Positions 23,120 through 31,652 of a DNA stretch of 64,000 nucleotides are shown one piece after another. The stretch spans positions 1 through 64,000 of the forward strand of contig JALSKD010000179.1 in NCBI GenBank assembly GCA_026989015.1. Reading direction: 5' to 3'. Source of the stretch: Gammaproteobacteria bacterium. Lineage in GTDB: Bacteria; Pseudomonadota; Gammaproteobacteria; GCA-001735895. The translations under genes were made by a program, and so were the position numbers. Numbering within the stretch: position 1 is the first letter of the stretch; every line of letters starts with the position of its first letter. The notes under the pieces were generated by a model. The model did no database searches. It saw nothing but the letters and a program-made list of their open reading frames with translations, and was not told where the DNA came from.

Positions 23120-23521
23120 TTATACGGAGCCGGAGTTGTCCCAGGCAAAGGCGCAATCGAGTTGGGAACGCACCCGAATCAGCCCGGACAGCCCTTCCTC
23201 CACCATCACCTGTATCGGTGTACGGCCGTCGAAACGCTTGTGCGGTTTGCGCAGCCACAGGTTGCACATCTCCACATTACGCGGGTAGGTGGTGCGCAGG
23301 GCATCGGCGATGCCAACGATATGCTCGAGGTGTTCGTTGACGGTATCGGTGTCGGGGAAGGGCTCGTTCTGGCGAAAGCGGTCGAGCTTGCGCGCCTTGA
23401 CTTCGCCATCCAGGCCGAGCAGGACGACCTTTTGTTCGCCGGAGGTGCCCCAGCTGTCGAGCAGCGACATGATGTGCTTGGTGAGCAGAACCCTTCGTTC
23501 GGGCGTCATGGATTCGGACAT
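23120..23521 (-). CDS. MbcA/ParS/Xre-type toxin-binding domain protein, no toxin adjacent
   Basis: A 133-residue protein. The C-terminal half (LWLRKPHKRFDGRTPIQVMV, then EEGLSGLIRVRSQLD) matches the antitoxin Xre/MbcA/ParS-like toxin-binding domain (formerly DUF2384). The N-terminal half (residues about 6-60) is helical and could hold the Xre-like HTH. In toxin-antitoxin loci this domain partners a RES-domain toxin, but no RES gene lies on either side. A TATACT (minus strand, 23554-23559) may be its -10 box. It may be a stand-alone regulator; the assignment rests on the C-terminal motif. Confidence 0.72.
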   Translation of the reverse strand: MSESMTPERRVLLTKHIMSLLDSWGTSGEQKVVLLGLDGEVKARKLDRFRQNEPFPDTDTVNEHLEHIVGIADALRTTYPRNVEMCNLWLRKPHKRFDGRTPIQVMVEEGLSGLIRVRSQLDCAFAWDNSGSV

Positions 23522-23597
23522 GGTGGGTATTTCGTGCTGGGATCGATGCTTTGAGTATACCCCAGAGCGACGGAATATAGGCCTTTACGCTGTAAGG

Positions 23598-23921
23598 TTA
23601 CTGGCTGAGGTTGAAATAGCCCCGCTGCAATGCATGCTTGAGTTGATCGAAACTCTCGACGGCCTCTTCGTAGGCGAGACGCGCCTGACGCACCTCGTAG
23701 CACATCTTGCGATCCAGCTCGTGGTCATCGGCCCGCGCCATGGCGAGCACATCCTTGAGGTACTTGGCGCGCAGAATGGAGATGGATCGGGCCAGATTGA
23801 GGAAATCCTCCTCGCGGATGTCACCGGCGATATCGGTGATGGCGCTGCTGTTCATTTCGCTGATCTGATGCTCGAACTTCTGCATCATGCGGCGAACGGC
23901 GATTTCCTGTTCTTCGGACAT
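23598..23921 (-). CDS. Conserved small helical protein of unknown function
   Basis: A 107-residue acidic protein with no signal peptide or membrane segment. It appears all helical, with MSEEQEIAVRRMMQKFEHQI at the N-terminus and EAVESFDQLKHALQRGYFNL at the end. I cannot assign a family. I prefer the ATG at 23921 to one 30 bases upstream because GGAG precedes it at a workable distance. It sits between the MbcA-like gene and the MotY/OmpA-like gene on the same strand, with short gaps of about 70 bases on each side. Confidence 0.65.
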   Translation of the reverse strand: MSEEQEIAVRRMMQKFEHQISEMNSSAITDIAGDIREEDFLNLARSISILRAKYLKDVLAMARADDHELDRKMCYEVRQARLAYEEAVESFDQLKHALQRGYFNLSQ

Positions 23922-23990
23922 GGGGTTAAGGACTCCGGGATGGGCATTCACCAGTCTGTATAGCCCAGATCCGGGATTTTTCCAGCCCGA

Positions 23991-24878
23991 TCAGCGCTCC
24001 AGCAGCACTTCGACACGGCGATTGGCGGCCCGCGCCTTCTCGCCGCGGCCTCGTACTCTGGGCTCCCGTTCACCGCGGTAATCGAGGCGCAGCATGCCCG
24101 GATCCATGCCGCTGAGCACCAACCAGTCGTAGATGTACTGCGCGCGGCGCTTCGAGAGGTTGTCGTTGTAACAGCTGCTACCCTTTTCGTCAGCATGGCC
24201 GATCACGCGAATCACCTTCACCGAAGGGTCCACCTTGATGTAGTCGAGCAGCTTCTTCAATGCCCGTTCCTCTTCGCCCTCGGGCGGAAATTCCTCATCG
24301 AAGCCGAAGAACACCAGTGCCCGTTTAACATCCTCGAAATTATAGGGGTAGAGCTTGCCCACACAGGTATTGAACGCCTGTTCGCCGTCGCGGAAACGGA
24401 CCGTCGACAGCACGATGGCCACGCTGTTGCCACCGTCTGCCTCATCGATGAAACTGAAGGTGGGCTGGAAACCCTGTTGCAGTTCATACCAGGCCCGGCG
24501 CGCGGCCTCGGCATCGACCCTGAGCATCGGCTGTCCGCCCCCGAGCGTTTTGAGCCGGGCCAGTTCTGCCTCGGTGGCGCGGTCCTTCCATTCGGCGCTG
24601 ACGGAACGGAACACCACGTCCATGCCTTTCGGGTAGTTCTGCCAGGCATCGATGCGCAGACGCAATGGCCGGCCGCTGTCACGGTAGAACACCGCCTTGC
24701 CGAACAGCGGTATCTCGTGGGTCAGCCGGCACTGCAGCACGCCGTTGCCGGAGGCTTCCCAGGTCGACTGATGCAGATCCGCCTTGTAGACACGGTCGGC
24801 CGGCGGTGCCGCGAACAGGGGCAGAGCCATCAGCAACAACAGGGGCAGCAGGAGTTTCATCACCGGTTTATCGCTCAT
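23991..24878 (-). CDS. MotY-like OmpA-family periplasmic protein
   Basis: A 295-residue protein. The N-terminal signal peptide is hydrophobic (KLLLPLLLLMALPLFAAPP). A unique region (about 30-165) resembles the MotY N-terminal barrel that binds flagellar stators. The C-terminal OmpA peptidoglycan-binding domain has VIRVIGHADEKGSS, NLSKRRAQYIYDWL and AANRRVEVLLER. MotY forms the T-ring around sodium-type or Pseudomonas-type flagellar motors. No other flagellar gene is in the window, so a general envelope role is also possible. The ATG at 24878 overlaps the stop of the upstream esterase gene (ATGA), which supports that start. Confidence 0.8.
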   Translation of the reverse strand: MSDKPVMKLLLPLLLLMALPLFAAPPADRVYKADLHQSTWEASGNGVLQCRLTHEIPLFGKAVFYRDSGRPLRLRIDAWQNYPKGMDVVFRSVSAEWKDRATEAELARLKTLGGGQPMLRVDAEAARRAWYELQQGFQPTFSFIDEADGGNSVAIVLSTVRFRDGEQAFNTCVGKLYPYNFEDVKRALVFFGFDEEFPPEGEEERALKKLLDYIKVDPSVKVIRVIGHADEKGSSCYNDNLSKRRAQYIYDWLVLSGMDPGMLRLDYRGEREPRVRGRGEKARAANRRVEVLLER

Positions 24879-25660
24879 TCCGGCCGATTCTTTAACAGGA
24901 AATCGGAGCTGATGCGGAAAAACGCATCCGGCTGCTCGGCATGCAGCCAGTGCCCGGCGCGGACGATGGTCTCCAGTTGCGCCCGCGGAAAATGCGCCTC
25001 GATCAGCGGCCAGTATTCATCCTTGAGGTAGCTGGAAAAGCCGCCGCGCACAAACAGCGCAGGGCGTTCGATGCACCAGTCATCGATCGGCGGAAAGCCG
25101 GTGATGTGCCGGATGTTGTCGCGTATCGCCGGCCAATTGATCTGCCAGCGCCAACCCCGTTCATCGTGAACCAGGCTCTGCAGCAGGAACAGACGGACCG
25201 CGTCATCGGGGATTGCCGGCTTGAGGCGCTGATCCGCATCCCGGCGGCTTGTGATCCGGGTCAGATCGAGGTGCATGGCGGGTTCGATCAGTCCGTCGTA
25301 ACTGTGGTCGTAGGCCACCGGTGCGATATCGGCCACCAGCAGCCGGTCGAGGCGCTCGGGCCAGAGGTGGGCAAACATCATCGCGGCCTTGCCGCCCATG
25401 CTGTGGCCCAGCAAATGTGCACGCTCGATGGACAGGGCATCGATGAGATCGAGCAGATCCCGGGCCAGGGTCGGGTAATCCATCTGCCGCGCATGAAAGG
25501 ATTCGCCGTGATTGCGCAGGTCCACCGCAATCACATCGAAACGGGCGGCATAACGCCGCGCCAGACTGCGCCAGTTGCGCGCCGAACCGAACAGGCCGTG
25601 GATGATCAGCAGCGCCGGGCCCTCTCCCTGGCGTTCAAAATGCAGCAAAGGATGATTCAT
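24875..25660 (-). CDS. Alpha/beta-fold hydrolase, YbfF-type esterase
   Basis: A 261-residue cytoplasmic hydrolase. The oxyanion region is LLIIHGLFGSARNW, followed by the DLRNHGES loop and the nucleophile elbow GHSMGGKAAM with the catalytic Ser. The late ETIVRAGHWLHAEQP carries the catalytic His, and an Asp from the core completes the triad. E. coli YbfF hydrolyses short acyl esters and acyl-CoAs; the physiological substrate is not known. It diverges from the DUF748 gene and is coupled to the MotY-like gene behind it. Confidence 0.88.
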   Translation of the reverse strand: MNHPLLHFERQGEGPALLIIHGLFGSARNWRSLARRYAARFDVIAVDLRNHGESFHARQMDYPTLARDLLDLIDALSIERAHLLGHSMGGKAAMMFAHLWPERLDRLLVADIAPVAYDHSYDGLIEPAMHLDLTRITSRRDADQRLKPAIPDDAVRLFLLQSLVHDERGWRWQINWPAIRDNIRHITGFPPIDDWCIERPALFVRGGFSSYLKDEYWPLIEAHFPRAQLETIVRAGHWLHAEQPDAFFRISSDFLLKNRPE

Positions 25661-25722
25661 GTACTGTCGCGTTCCCTGTAGCCGGGGTAGACTCCCCGTT
25701 CTCGAAAAGCCTGCCGGGTCAA

Positions 25723-28110
25723 TTGAAACCAGTGTACTGGAAACGCCTCCTGTTCAGAAGCGGTCTTGCCCTATTGCTGCTGATGGCCCTGCTGGTCTTG
25801 CTGCTGCCCACGGCGTTGCGCATCGCCCTTGGCGAGTGGCTGCAGAGACAGGGCGCCGAAGAGGCCCTGATCGAGAACATCGACCTCAATCCGCTGACCG
25901 GCCGCATGGCGATTGAAGGCGTTCACCTGCGCTTTCCCGGTGCCCGCCCCTTTACCCTCGGCCGATTGACCGCAGATCTCGATATCGTCGAACTGACCGG
26001 CGGACGCATCGTCATCGATCAGCTGCGGCTTGACGGCCTGCGCGCCGACATTCGCCGCGATGGCAAGGGCGACCTGTACATCAATGGCTGGTCACCGCAA
26101 CCCCTGACCTCGAAACCGAACGCCACTGGGCGCAGCAGCTCCCCCCCGTCCTTTGCCCTGGCGCGGGTCCAGCTCAGCAACCTGCAGATCCGCTACAGCG
26201 AACCGGAATTCAGCCAGCCCGTGTTGCTGCGTGAACTGAGTTTCGGACCACTGCGAAGCAGGCAACCTGAACAGGCTTCTTCCCTCGCCTTCGACCTGCA
26301 ATTGCGGTCACCCGCCCGGCTCCAGGGCAGGCTCAAGCTCACGCCCCTGGCCACCAGCCCCGGCATGTCCGGCACACTGCACCTGTCATCGCTGGAGCTG
26401 GGCGATTACACCGCCTTTTTCCGCAACACCCTTGAGCACCTGTCCGGACGACTGTCCATGGAAGTAAACCTGGACCTGTCCCTCCCGCAAGGCGATCCGC
26501 GCAAGCTGAAAGGACAGCTGACTCCCCATCTCCGCCTCTCCAACCTCAATCTGCGCTACCGCTCCGTCGAACAGCGCGTGGGAACGCTGGACGGGCAAGG
26601 CAAAGTCCGCCTCGACGGCCTGCAACAGGCAGGGCTGACCGGCCGGATACAACTTGAACAAGGCCGTACCCGTGACTCGGACCAGCAGCAGGAACTGGCG
26701 TCATTCAACGCACTGAAGATCGATGGCATCGAGATGGACAGCAACGCCGGAATCCGCATCGCGTCCCTCGGTCTCGATCGGCTGAGGCTGCTGCCTGACC
26801 CGAAACAAGCGCCGCTGCTCGATCTGGATGGCCTGCGCATCGAACACTTCGAACGCGCGGACGGCAAGACGCTGTCGATCGGAGACATCCTCCTCGCGGC
26901 GCCGAAGCTCCGCCTGGTGATCGACGAACAGGGCCAACTGCCGGCAGTCGCACGCCTGCAGACCACTGTGGACAATCTTGCGGCAGGCGGCGATGGTGAT
27001 GGCGATACAGGAAAAGCGGGAACACCGACCACAGCAGCGCCATCCGATGACCTGCGGATCGACCGCCTGCGCATCTCCAAGCCCGGCCGGATCGATTTCT
27101 CCGACCGCAGCGTCACGCCCAACTTCAAGACCCGGCTGATTATCGACCATCTCGAGATTGACACACTCAACCCACGGGAACCTGGGCGCTTTTCGGCACG
27201 ATTGCGACAGGGCGAATACAACCGCATCGAAATCAACGGCCAGGGCCTGTTGCTGGATCCGCGACAACACCTCAGACTCAAGGCCGACATCGAACAGCTG
27301 GACCTGCCACCGCTGACGCCCTACAGCAGCAAGGCCTTGGGTTACGGCGTGCGCAGCGGCGTGCTCGACAGCCAGATCGACCTGACCATCGATGACAACC
27401 GCCTGGACGCCCTGATCAAGCTGGATCTGGACGGCATCGACATCATCGAGACCGACCCGAAGACCGCCGCGGAACTCAACAGCGCCGCAGGCATTTCCAT
27501 CGACCTCGCCCTCTCCACGCTGAAGGACAGCGACGGCAAGCTGCGACTCGAAATACCGGTCAAGGGCGACATCGACACGCCGGATTTCCGCATGCAGAGC
27601 ATCATCAACAAGGCCCTGGGCAAGGCCATGCAGGGCGCCACCCTGGGTTACCTCAAACACACACTGCAACCCTTTGGTTCACTGATCACCCTCTACCAGC
27701 TCGCCAAAACCGCCTCCCGGCGCGTCGCCCTCCCCTCCGTAACCTTCCAGCCCGGCAGCATTCAGCCTGCCGAAGGTCAGCGGCAGTTGCTTGAGAAAAT
27801 CACAACGCTGATGAAGGAACGCCCCGGACTCAAAATCAAGGCCTGCGGCCTGGCCGTGGACAGTGACCGCAGCGCATTGCTGGCTCAGTCACCGGCCGTG
27901 CCAAGCGAAACGGGCAAGAAACCCGCGACTCCTCCGCCAAGCGAGGCGCAGATCCGGCAGCAGCTGTTCGAACTGGCCGAACAACGGGCCGGCTGGGTGA
28001 AGCAACAGCTGGTCGAAGCCGGCATTTCTCCGGAACGGGTGCTGAACTGCCTGGGGCAGATTGATACGGCTGATTCCTCACTACAACCATCTGTCCAGCT
28101 ATTGCTGTAA
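25723..28110 (+). CDS. DUF748/AsmA-like envelope protein
   Basis: A 795-residue protein. A single N-terminal transmembrane helix (about 11-32) anchors a large periplasmic domain rich in short beta strands. Repeats of the type FxLxxxxxDLDIVELTGGRIVIDQLRLDG are typical of AsmA/TamB-like DUF748 proteins. A C-terminal helical tail contains a PxxPxxSEAQIRQQLFELAEQRA stretch that resembles OmpA-type KxQxVxxxL segments. AsmA-family proteins are thought to move phospholipids or support outer-membrane assembly. The start is uncertain: a TTG at 25723 or a GTG at 25732 (VYWKRLL). Transcription ends at a strong bidirectional terminator. Confidence 0.83.
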   Translation: MKPVYWKRLLFRSGLALLLLMALLVLLLPTALRIALGEWLQRQGAEEALIENIDLNPLTGRMAIEGVHLRFPGARPFTLGRLTADLDIVELTGGRIVIDQLRLDGLRADIRRDGKGDLYINGWSPQPLTSKPNATGRSSSPPSFALARVQLSNLQIRYSEPEFSQPVLLRELSFGPLRSRQPEQASSLAFDLQLRSPARLQGRLKLTPLATSPGMSGTLHLSSLELGDYTAFFRNTLEHLSGRLSMEVNLDLSLPQGDPRKLKGQLTPHLRLSNLNLRYRSVEQRVGTLDGQGKVRLDGLQQAGLTGRIQLEQGRTRDSDQQQELASFNALKIDGIEMDSNAGIRIASLGLDRLRLLPDPKQAPLLDLDGLRIEHFERADGKTLSIGDILLAAPKLRLVIDEQGQLPAVARLQTTVDNLAAGGDGDGDTGKAGTPTTAAPSDDLRIDRLRISKPGRIDFSDRSVTPNFKTRLIIDHLEIDTLNPREPGRFSARLRQGEYNRIEINGQGLLLDPRQHLRLKADIEQLDLPPLTPYSSKALGYGVRSGVLDSQIDLTIDDNRLDALIKLDLDGIDIIETDPKTAAELNSAAGISIDLALSTLKDSDGKLRLEIPVKGDIDTPDFRMQSIINKALGKAMQGATLGYLKHTLQPFGSLITLYQLAKTASRRVALPSVTFQPGSIQPAEGQRQLLEKITTLMKERPGLKIKACGLAVDSDRSALLAQSPAVPSETGKKPATPPPSEAQIRQQLFELAEQRAGWVKQQLVEAGISPERVLNCLGQIDTADSSLQPSVQLLL

Positions 28111-28140
28111 CAACAGGTGAGCAAGACCAATCCTTTGTCT

Positions 28141-28178
28141 GCATTGAAAAAGCCCGCTTGGGCGGGCTTTTTCAATGC
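28141..28178. terminator. Strong bidirectional terminator
   Basis: A perfect 17-bp inverted repeat (28141-28157 and 28162-28178) with a TTGG loop and A5/T5 tracts on both sides. It lies between convergent genes and should end the DUF748 transcript (+) and the lipoprotein transcript (-). Confidence 0.93.
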
Positions 28179-28202
28179 AGCTATTAATCTAGAGCACAAA
28201 GC

Positions 28203-28994
28203 CTAGGGGCATGTACCACCATCTTTTTTGATGAGCAGATCATTTCGGGTATGAATCATGGTGGACTTGGCACTGGCGTCACATTGAGGGTTGCCCGCAT
28301 AGCTGTCACACAGGCTGCCATTGTAGATTCCGTCGCCAAGGTCGTGGACACCATTGGCGCCCGAAGTGCCACTTCCGGGGAAACCGACGATATCGATCGT
28401 TTCACACACCAGATCAACATTGCAGGCCGAATCGTATTGCCCATTTGAATTGATATCCAAATACGGCTCCTCCAGATCCACGAAACTTTCACCCACATCA
28501 AAACGGCCATTATCATTAATATCGGCAAATTTCTCCTCTCCAACCGTCCAGGCCGTAAACGCCACAAGGCAGTCACCGGGGGGCGGTGTCTGCCCTGTCA
28601 GGGGGTTGGAAGTTCCACCGGGTATCCAGGTCACATAGCACTCGCCATTTTCAAGCGTACAGGCATCTTTTTCATCCTTGAAACTGCCCCATTCCGTCCG
28701 GAACTTTACCGTCTGCCCACTGACGATCAGGTCATGCACATCATCGGCTGAAATGACAATTTTTACTTCTTTCTGAGTATAGCTTCCATCAGCGTCATAA
28801 ATTTCCGGGTTACCCGGATCAAACAGGATCTGGAAGTCCCGGTGGGTCACGATGCCCGTGGGTGTGGAGTCTCCCAGATTGTTATTGGCACCTCCTCCGG
28901 CCGTCGCCCCCGGCGCATCATCCTGACTGCAGCCGGACACCAGCCCCAGTGCCGTGACGATGGTCAGAATTCCGATTGTCTTTGTGCTGTTCAT
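28203..28994 (-). CDS. Lipoprotein with EF-hand-like calcium loops, unknown function
   Basis: A 263-residue product. The signal peptide ends in the lipobox LVSGC (Cys about 22) followed by Ser, which suggests the outer membrane. After a Gly/Asn-rich linker comes a beta-rich region. Two near-perfect EF-hand-type loops follow, DINDNGRFDVGE and DINSNGQYDSAC, with Asp/Asn at ligand positions 1, 3, 5 and 9 and Gly at 6. About ten cysteines suggest disulfides. I prefer the second ATG (28994), since AAGGA is eight bases before it. Codon use looks more AT-rich than the neighbours. It follows the beta-barrel gene by 18 bases. I do not recognise the family. Confidence 0.8.
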   Translation of the reverse strand: MNSTKTIGILTIVTALGLVSGCSQDDAPGATAGGGANNNLGDSTPTGIVTHRDFQILFDPGNPEIYDADGSYTQKEVKIVISADDVHDLIVSGQTVKFRTEWGSFKDEKDACTLENGECYVTWIPGGTSNPLTGQTPPPGDCLVAFTAWTVGEEKFADINDNGRFDVGESFVDLEEPYLDINSNGQYDSACNVDLVCETIDIVGFPGSGTSGANGVHDLGDGIYNGSLCDSYAGNPQCDASAKSTMIHTRNDLLIKKDGGTCP

Positions 28995-29012
28995 GGTCAT
29001 GATCCTTGATGA

Positions 29013-29624
29013 TTAGTAGCGAATCGACTTGATCTTGTCGCGATTGCGGCTGAAATAGGAGGTGTCATCGGTGAAATAGTAGCTGAAGCCGATGCCGATG
29101 CTGTCGTAGACATAGTCGCCCTCATCCACCGACTTGTCGATCATGCGCAGGTATTCCACGCTGAGGGCAACCGCCTTGCTGCCGAAGACTTCCACGCCCA
29201 GGCCGATCGAGGCGCCGGATTCATCGACATCCGGCTGGACATCGTGGTAGTCATGGAAACCGCTTGCGCCGAGCAGCCCGTACACCCGGTAGCGCCCGAA
29301 ATCCTTCTCCGGCCTCAGGTAGAGGCCATAGGTGAAGCGGCCGCGCTTGTCACCGGTGTTGGTGGTCATGCCGAGCTGGCCCTCCACCGAAAAATACTCG
29401 TTCAGTTTCTTGCCGGCCTTGAGTTTCAGATGGCCCTTGTTCACCGTTCGGGTGCCGCCGGAATCGAGCTTCAGTTCCTCGGAACTGTCGGAGTACATGA
29501 AACCGCCGTACCAGCCCGTGAGTTCGAGTTCGGCCTTGGCCGGGGACAAAACCATCAACAGAGGCAATGCAATGAGGCTCCGCGCCCAGCGAGAGACCTT
29601 CGGATAGGAAGAAAGTGATGCCAT
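29013..29624 (-). CDS. Outer-membrane beta-barrel protein
   Basis: A 203-residue protein. The signal peptide is SLIALPLLMVLSPAKA with cleavage after AKA. About eight alternating amphipathic strands follow (for example ELTGWYGGFMYS, YFSVEGQLGMTT, IGIGFSYYFTDD). The size fits an eight-stranded barrel of the OmpA/OmpX transmembrane type. The C-terminus ends in Tyr, though the last segment is charged rather than a classic OMP signature. AAGGAG five bases before the ATG is one of the strongest ribosome sites in the window. It leads a two-gene operon with the EF-hand lipoprotein, whose transcript ends at the 28141 terminator. Confidence 0.8.
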   Translation of the reverse strand: MASLSSYPKVSRWARSLIALPLLMVLSPAKAELELTGWYGGFMYSDSSEELKLDSGGTRTVNKGHLKLKAGKKLNEYFSVEGQLGMTTNTGDKRGRFTYGLYLRPEKDFGRYRVYGLLGASGFHDYHDVQPDVDESGASIGLGVEVFGSKAVALSVEYLRMIDKSVDEGDYVYDSIGIGFSYYFTDDTSYFSRNRDKIKSIRY

Positions 29625-29876
29625 GTAAGCTCCTTGTGCTGCAGCGACGGATGGATGGAGGAAGTATAGCCAGGTTCTTATAGTTTACCTGAAGAATAAA
29701 CAACAAATGTATGGCTTACAAGGTTTTTCCGGAGCGCCTTGCGCCTGCGTTCAGGAGACGCTTCAGCGCCCGGGCAGCCACCGATCTCCCTGAACATAGA
29801 CGGCCGGGGCGATAAATCAAGTTCGAGGGGACAGCCGCCCCATCCGTGCGACAGGCGCAGATGGGGCGGCAGCGGC
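29625..29876 (-). other. Longest intergenic region: promoter for the barrel operon and lpdA 3' hairpin
   Basis: No gene is visible in these 250 bases. A TATACT on the minus strand (29663-29668) could be the -10 of the beta-barrel gene; its -35 is unclear. An 11-bp perfect stem (29834-29844 with 29860-29870, 15-base loop) follows lpdA but lacks a T-run, so it may protect the mRNA end rather than terminate. Confidence 0.45.
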
Positions 29877-31652
29877 TCAGCGTCGTTTCGGGAGATAGAG
29901 ATCGGTGATCGTGCCCTCGACCATTTCGGCGGCAAAATTGAAGGTTTCGGAGAGGGTGGGATGGGCATGAACGGTCAGGCCGATGTCTTCGGCATCGGCG
30001 CCCATTTCCAGGGCCAGCACCGCTTCGGCAATCAATTCGCCGGCGTTGGGGCCAACGATACCGGCACCGAGGATGCGTTTGCTTTCCGGGTCGAACAACA
30101 CCTTGGTCATACCTTCGTCCCGGTCCAGACCGAGCGCGCGCCCGCTGGCGGCCCACGGGAAGGCGCCCTTCTCGTAGGCGATACCCTTTTCCTTCGCTTC
30201 CGTCTCGGTCAATCCCATCCAGGCCACTTCCGGGTCGGTATAGGCCACCGAGGGGATGGTCAGCGGTTCGAAGAAGGACTTGTGGCCGCAGATGACTTCG
30301 GCGGCGACCTTGGCTTCGTGGGTCGCCTTGTGCGCCAGCATCGGTTGGCCGACGATGTCGCCAATGGCGAAGATGTTGGGCACATTGGTGCGCATCTGCT
30401 TGTCCACCGGAATGAATCCGTACTCATCCACGGTCACCCCGGCCTGTTCCGCGCCAATGGCAAAGCCGTTGGGCCGGCGGCCCACGGCCACCAGCACCCT
30501 GTCGAACAGCAACGGCTTGTCCGGTGCGTTCTTGCCCTCGAAACTGACCTTGAGTCCGTTCTTCTGAGCCTTGATTTCGGACACCCTGGTGGACAGCAGG
30601 ATGTCCTTGTAGCGCTTCTTGATGCGTTTCATCAGCGGACGCACCAGATCCTTGTCACAGCCGGGGATAAGGGAATCCATGAATTCGACCACGGTGATTT
30701 CGGAGCCGAGGGCATCATAGACAGTGGCCATCTCCAGGCCGATGATGCCACCGCCGATGATCAGCAGCTTTTTCGGCACTTCCTCCAGCGCCAGCGCATC
30801 GGTGGAATCCATCAGCCGCGGATCGTCGTTGGGGAACACCGGCACCTGCGTGGCATGGGAGCCGGCGGCGATGATGCAGTGCTCGAAGCCGATCAGGGTT
30901 TCCTCGCCGTCGCGCACGACCTTGAGCTGGTTGCGGCTGACGAACTCGCCCACACCGTGCACCACCTGCACCTTGCGCTGTTTCGCCAGCTGGGCCAGCC
31001 CGCCGGTGAGTTTCTGCACCACGCGGTCCTTGAAGCCGCGCACGCCATCGAGGTCGATCTTCGGTTTGCCAAAGCGGACGCCATTGACGGCCATGTGTTC
31101 GGCTTCGTTGATGACCTGCGCCGTGTGCAGCAGGGCCTTGGAGGGAATGCACCCCACATTCAGGCAGACCCCGCCGAGGCTGTCGTAGCGTTCCACCAGC
31201 ACCACCTGCTTGCCGAGGTCGGCGGCGCGGAAGGCCGCGGTATAGCCGCCGGGGCCGGCGCCCAGTACCAGTACCTCACACTGGATATCGCCCTCACCCA
31301 TGACCGCCTCCTCCGATTGTACGGCAGGAGCAGCAGCTTGCGGCTCGGCCGCACTGCCTGCGGCGTCGCCATCAGTGGCGGGTGCGGGCGCCTCCGGCGC
31401 TGCGGCCGGTTCATCGGCCACCTCGATGACACCGATGCGCATGCCTTCGGACACCTTGTCGCCGGTCTTCACATCCAGCGACACCAGCGTGCCGGACAGC
31501 GGCGAAGGGATGTCCATGGTGGCCTTGTCCGATTCCAGGGTGATCAGCGAATCCTCTTTCTCGATGCGGTCACCGGGCGCGACATGCACCTCGATAATCT
31601 CGACATTGTCGAAGCCGCCGATATCGGGCAGGATCAGGTCTTGTTGGCTCAT
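29877..31652 (-). CDS. lpdA: Dihydrolipoyl dehydrogenase (E3) with N-terminal lipoyl domain
   Basis: Reoxidises dihydrolipoamide of pyruvate dehydrogenase using FAD and NAD. The 591 residues are longer than classic E3 because residues 1-80 form a lipoyl domain (Lys43 in ESDKATMDIP). An Ala/Pro linker (about 80-118) joins it to the E3 body. Motifs: FAD-binding VLVLGAGPGGYTAAF, redox disulfide Cys163/Cys168 in GGVCLNVGCIPSK, and the NAD-binding IGGGIIGLEMATV. The dimer-interface His-Glu sits in HAHPTLSE. Its ATG shares a base with the aceF stop (TAATG). Lipoyl-E3 fusions are known in several beta- and gammaproteobacteria. Confidence 0.96.
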   Translation of the reverse strand: MSQQDLILPDIGGFDNVEIIEVHVAPGDRIEKEDSLITLESDKATMDIPSPLSGTLVSLDVKTGDKVSEGMRIGVIEVADEPAAAPEAPAPATDGDAAGSAAEPQAAAPAVQSEEAVMGEGDIQCEVLVLGAGPGGYTAAFRAADLGKQVVLVERYDSLGGVCLNVGCIPSKALLHTAQVINEAEHMAVNGVRFGKPKIDLDGVRGFKDRVVQKLTGGLAQLAKQRKVQVVHGVGEFVSRNQLKVVRDGEETLIGFEHCIIAAGSHATQVPVFPNDDPRLMDSTDALALEEVPKKLLIIGGGIIGLEMATVYDALGSEITVVEFMDSLIPGCDKDLVRPLMKRIKKRYKDILLSTRVSEIKAQKNGLKVSFEGKNAPDKPLLFDRVLVAVGRRPNGFAIGAEQAGVTVDEYGFIPVDKQMRTNVPNIFAIGDIVGQPMLAHKATHEAKVAAEVICGHKSFFEPLTIPSVAYTDPEVAWMGLTETEAKEKGIAYEKGAFPWAASGRALGLDRDEGMTKVLFDPESKRILGAGIVGPNAGELIAEAVLALEMGADAEDIGLTVHAHPTLSETFNFAAEMVEGTITDLYLPKRR

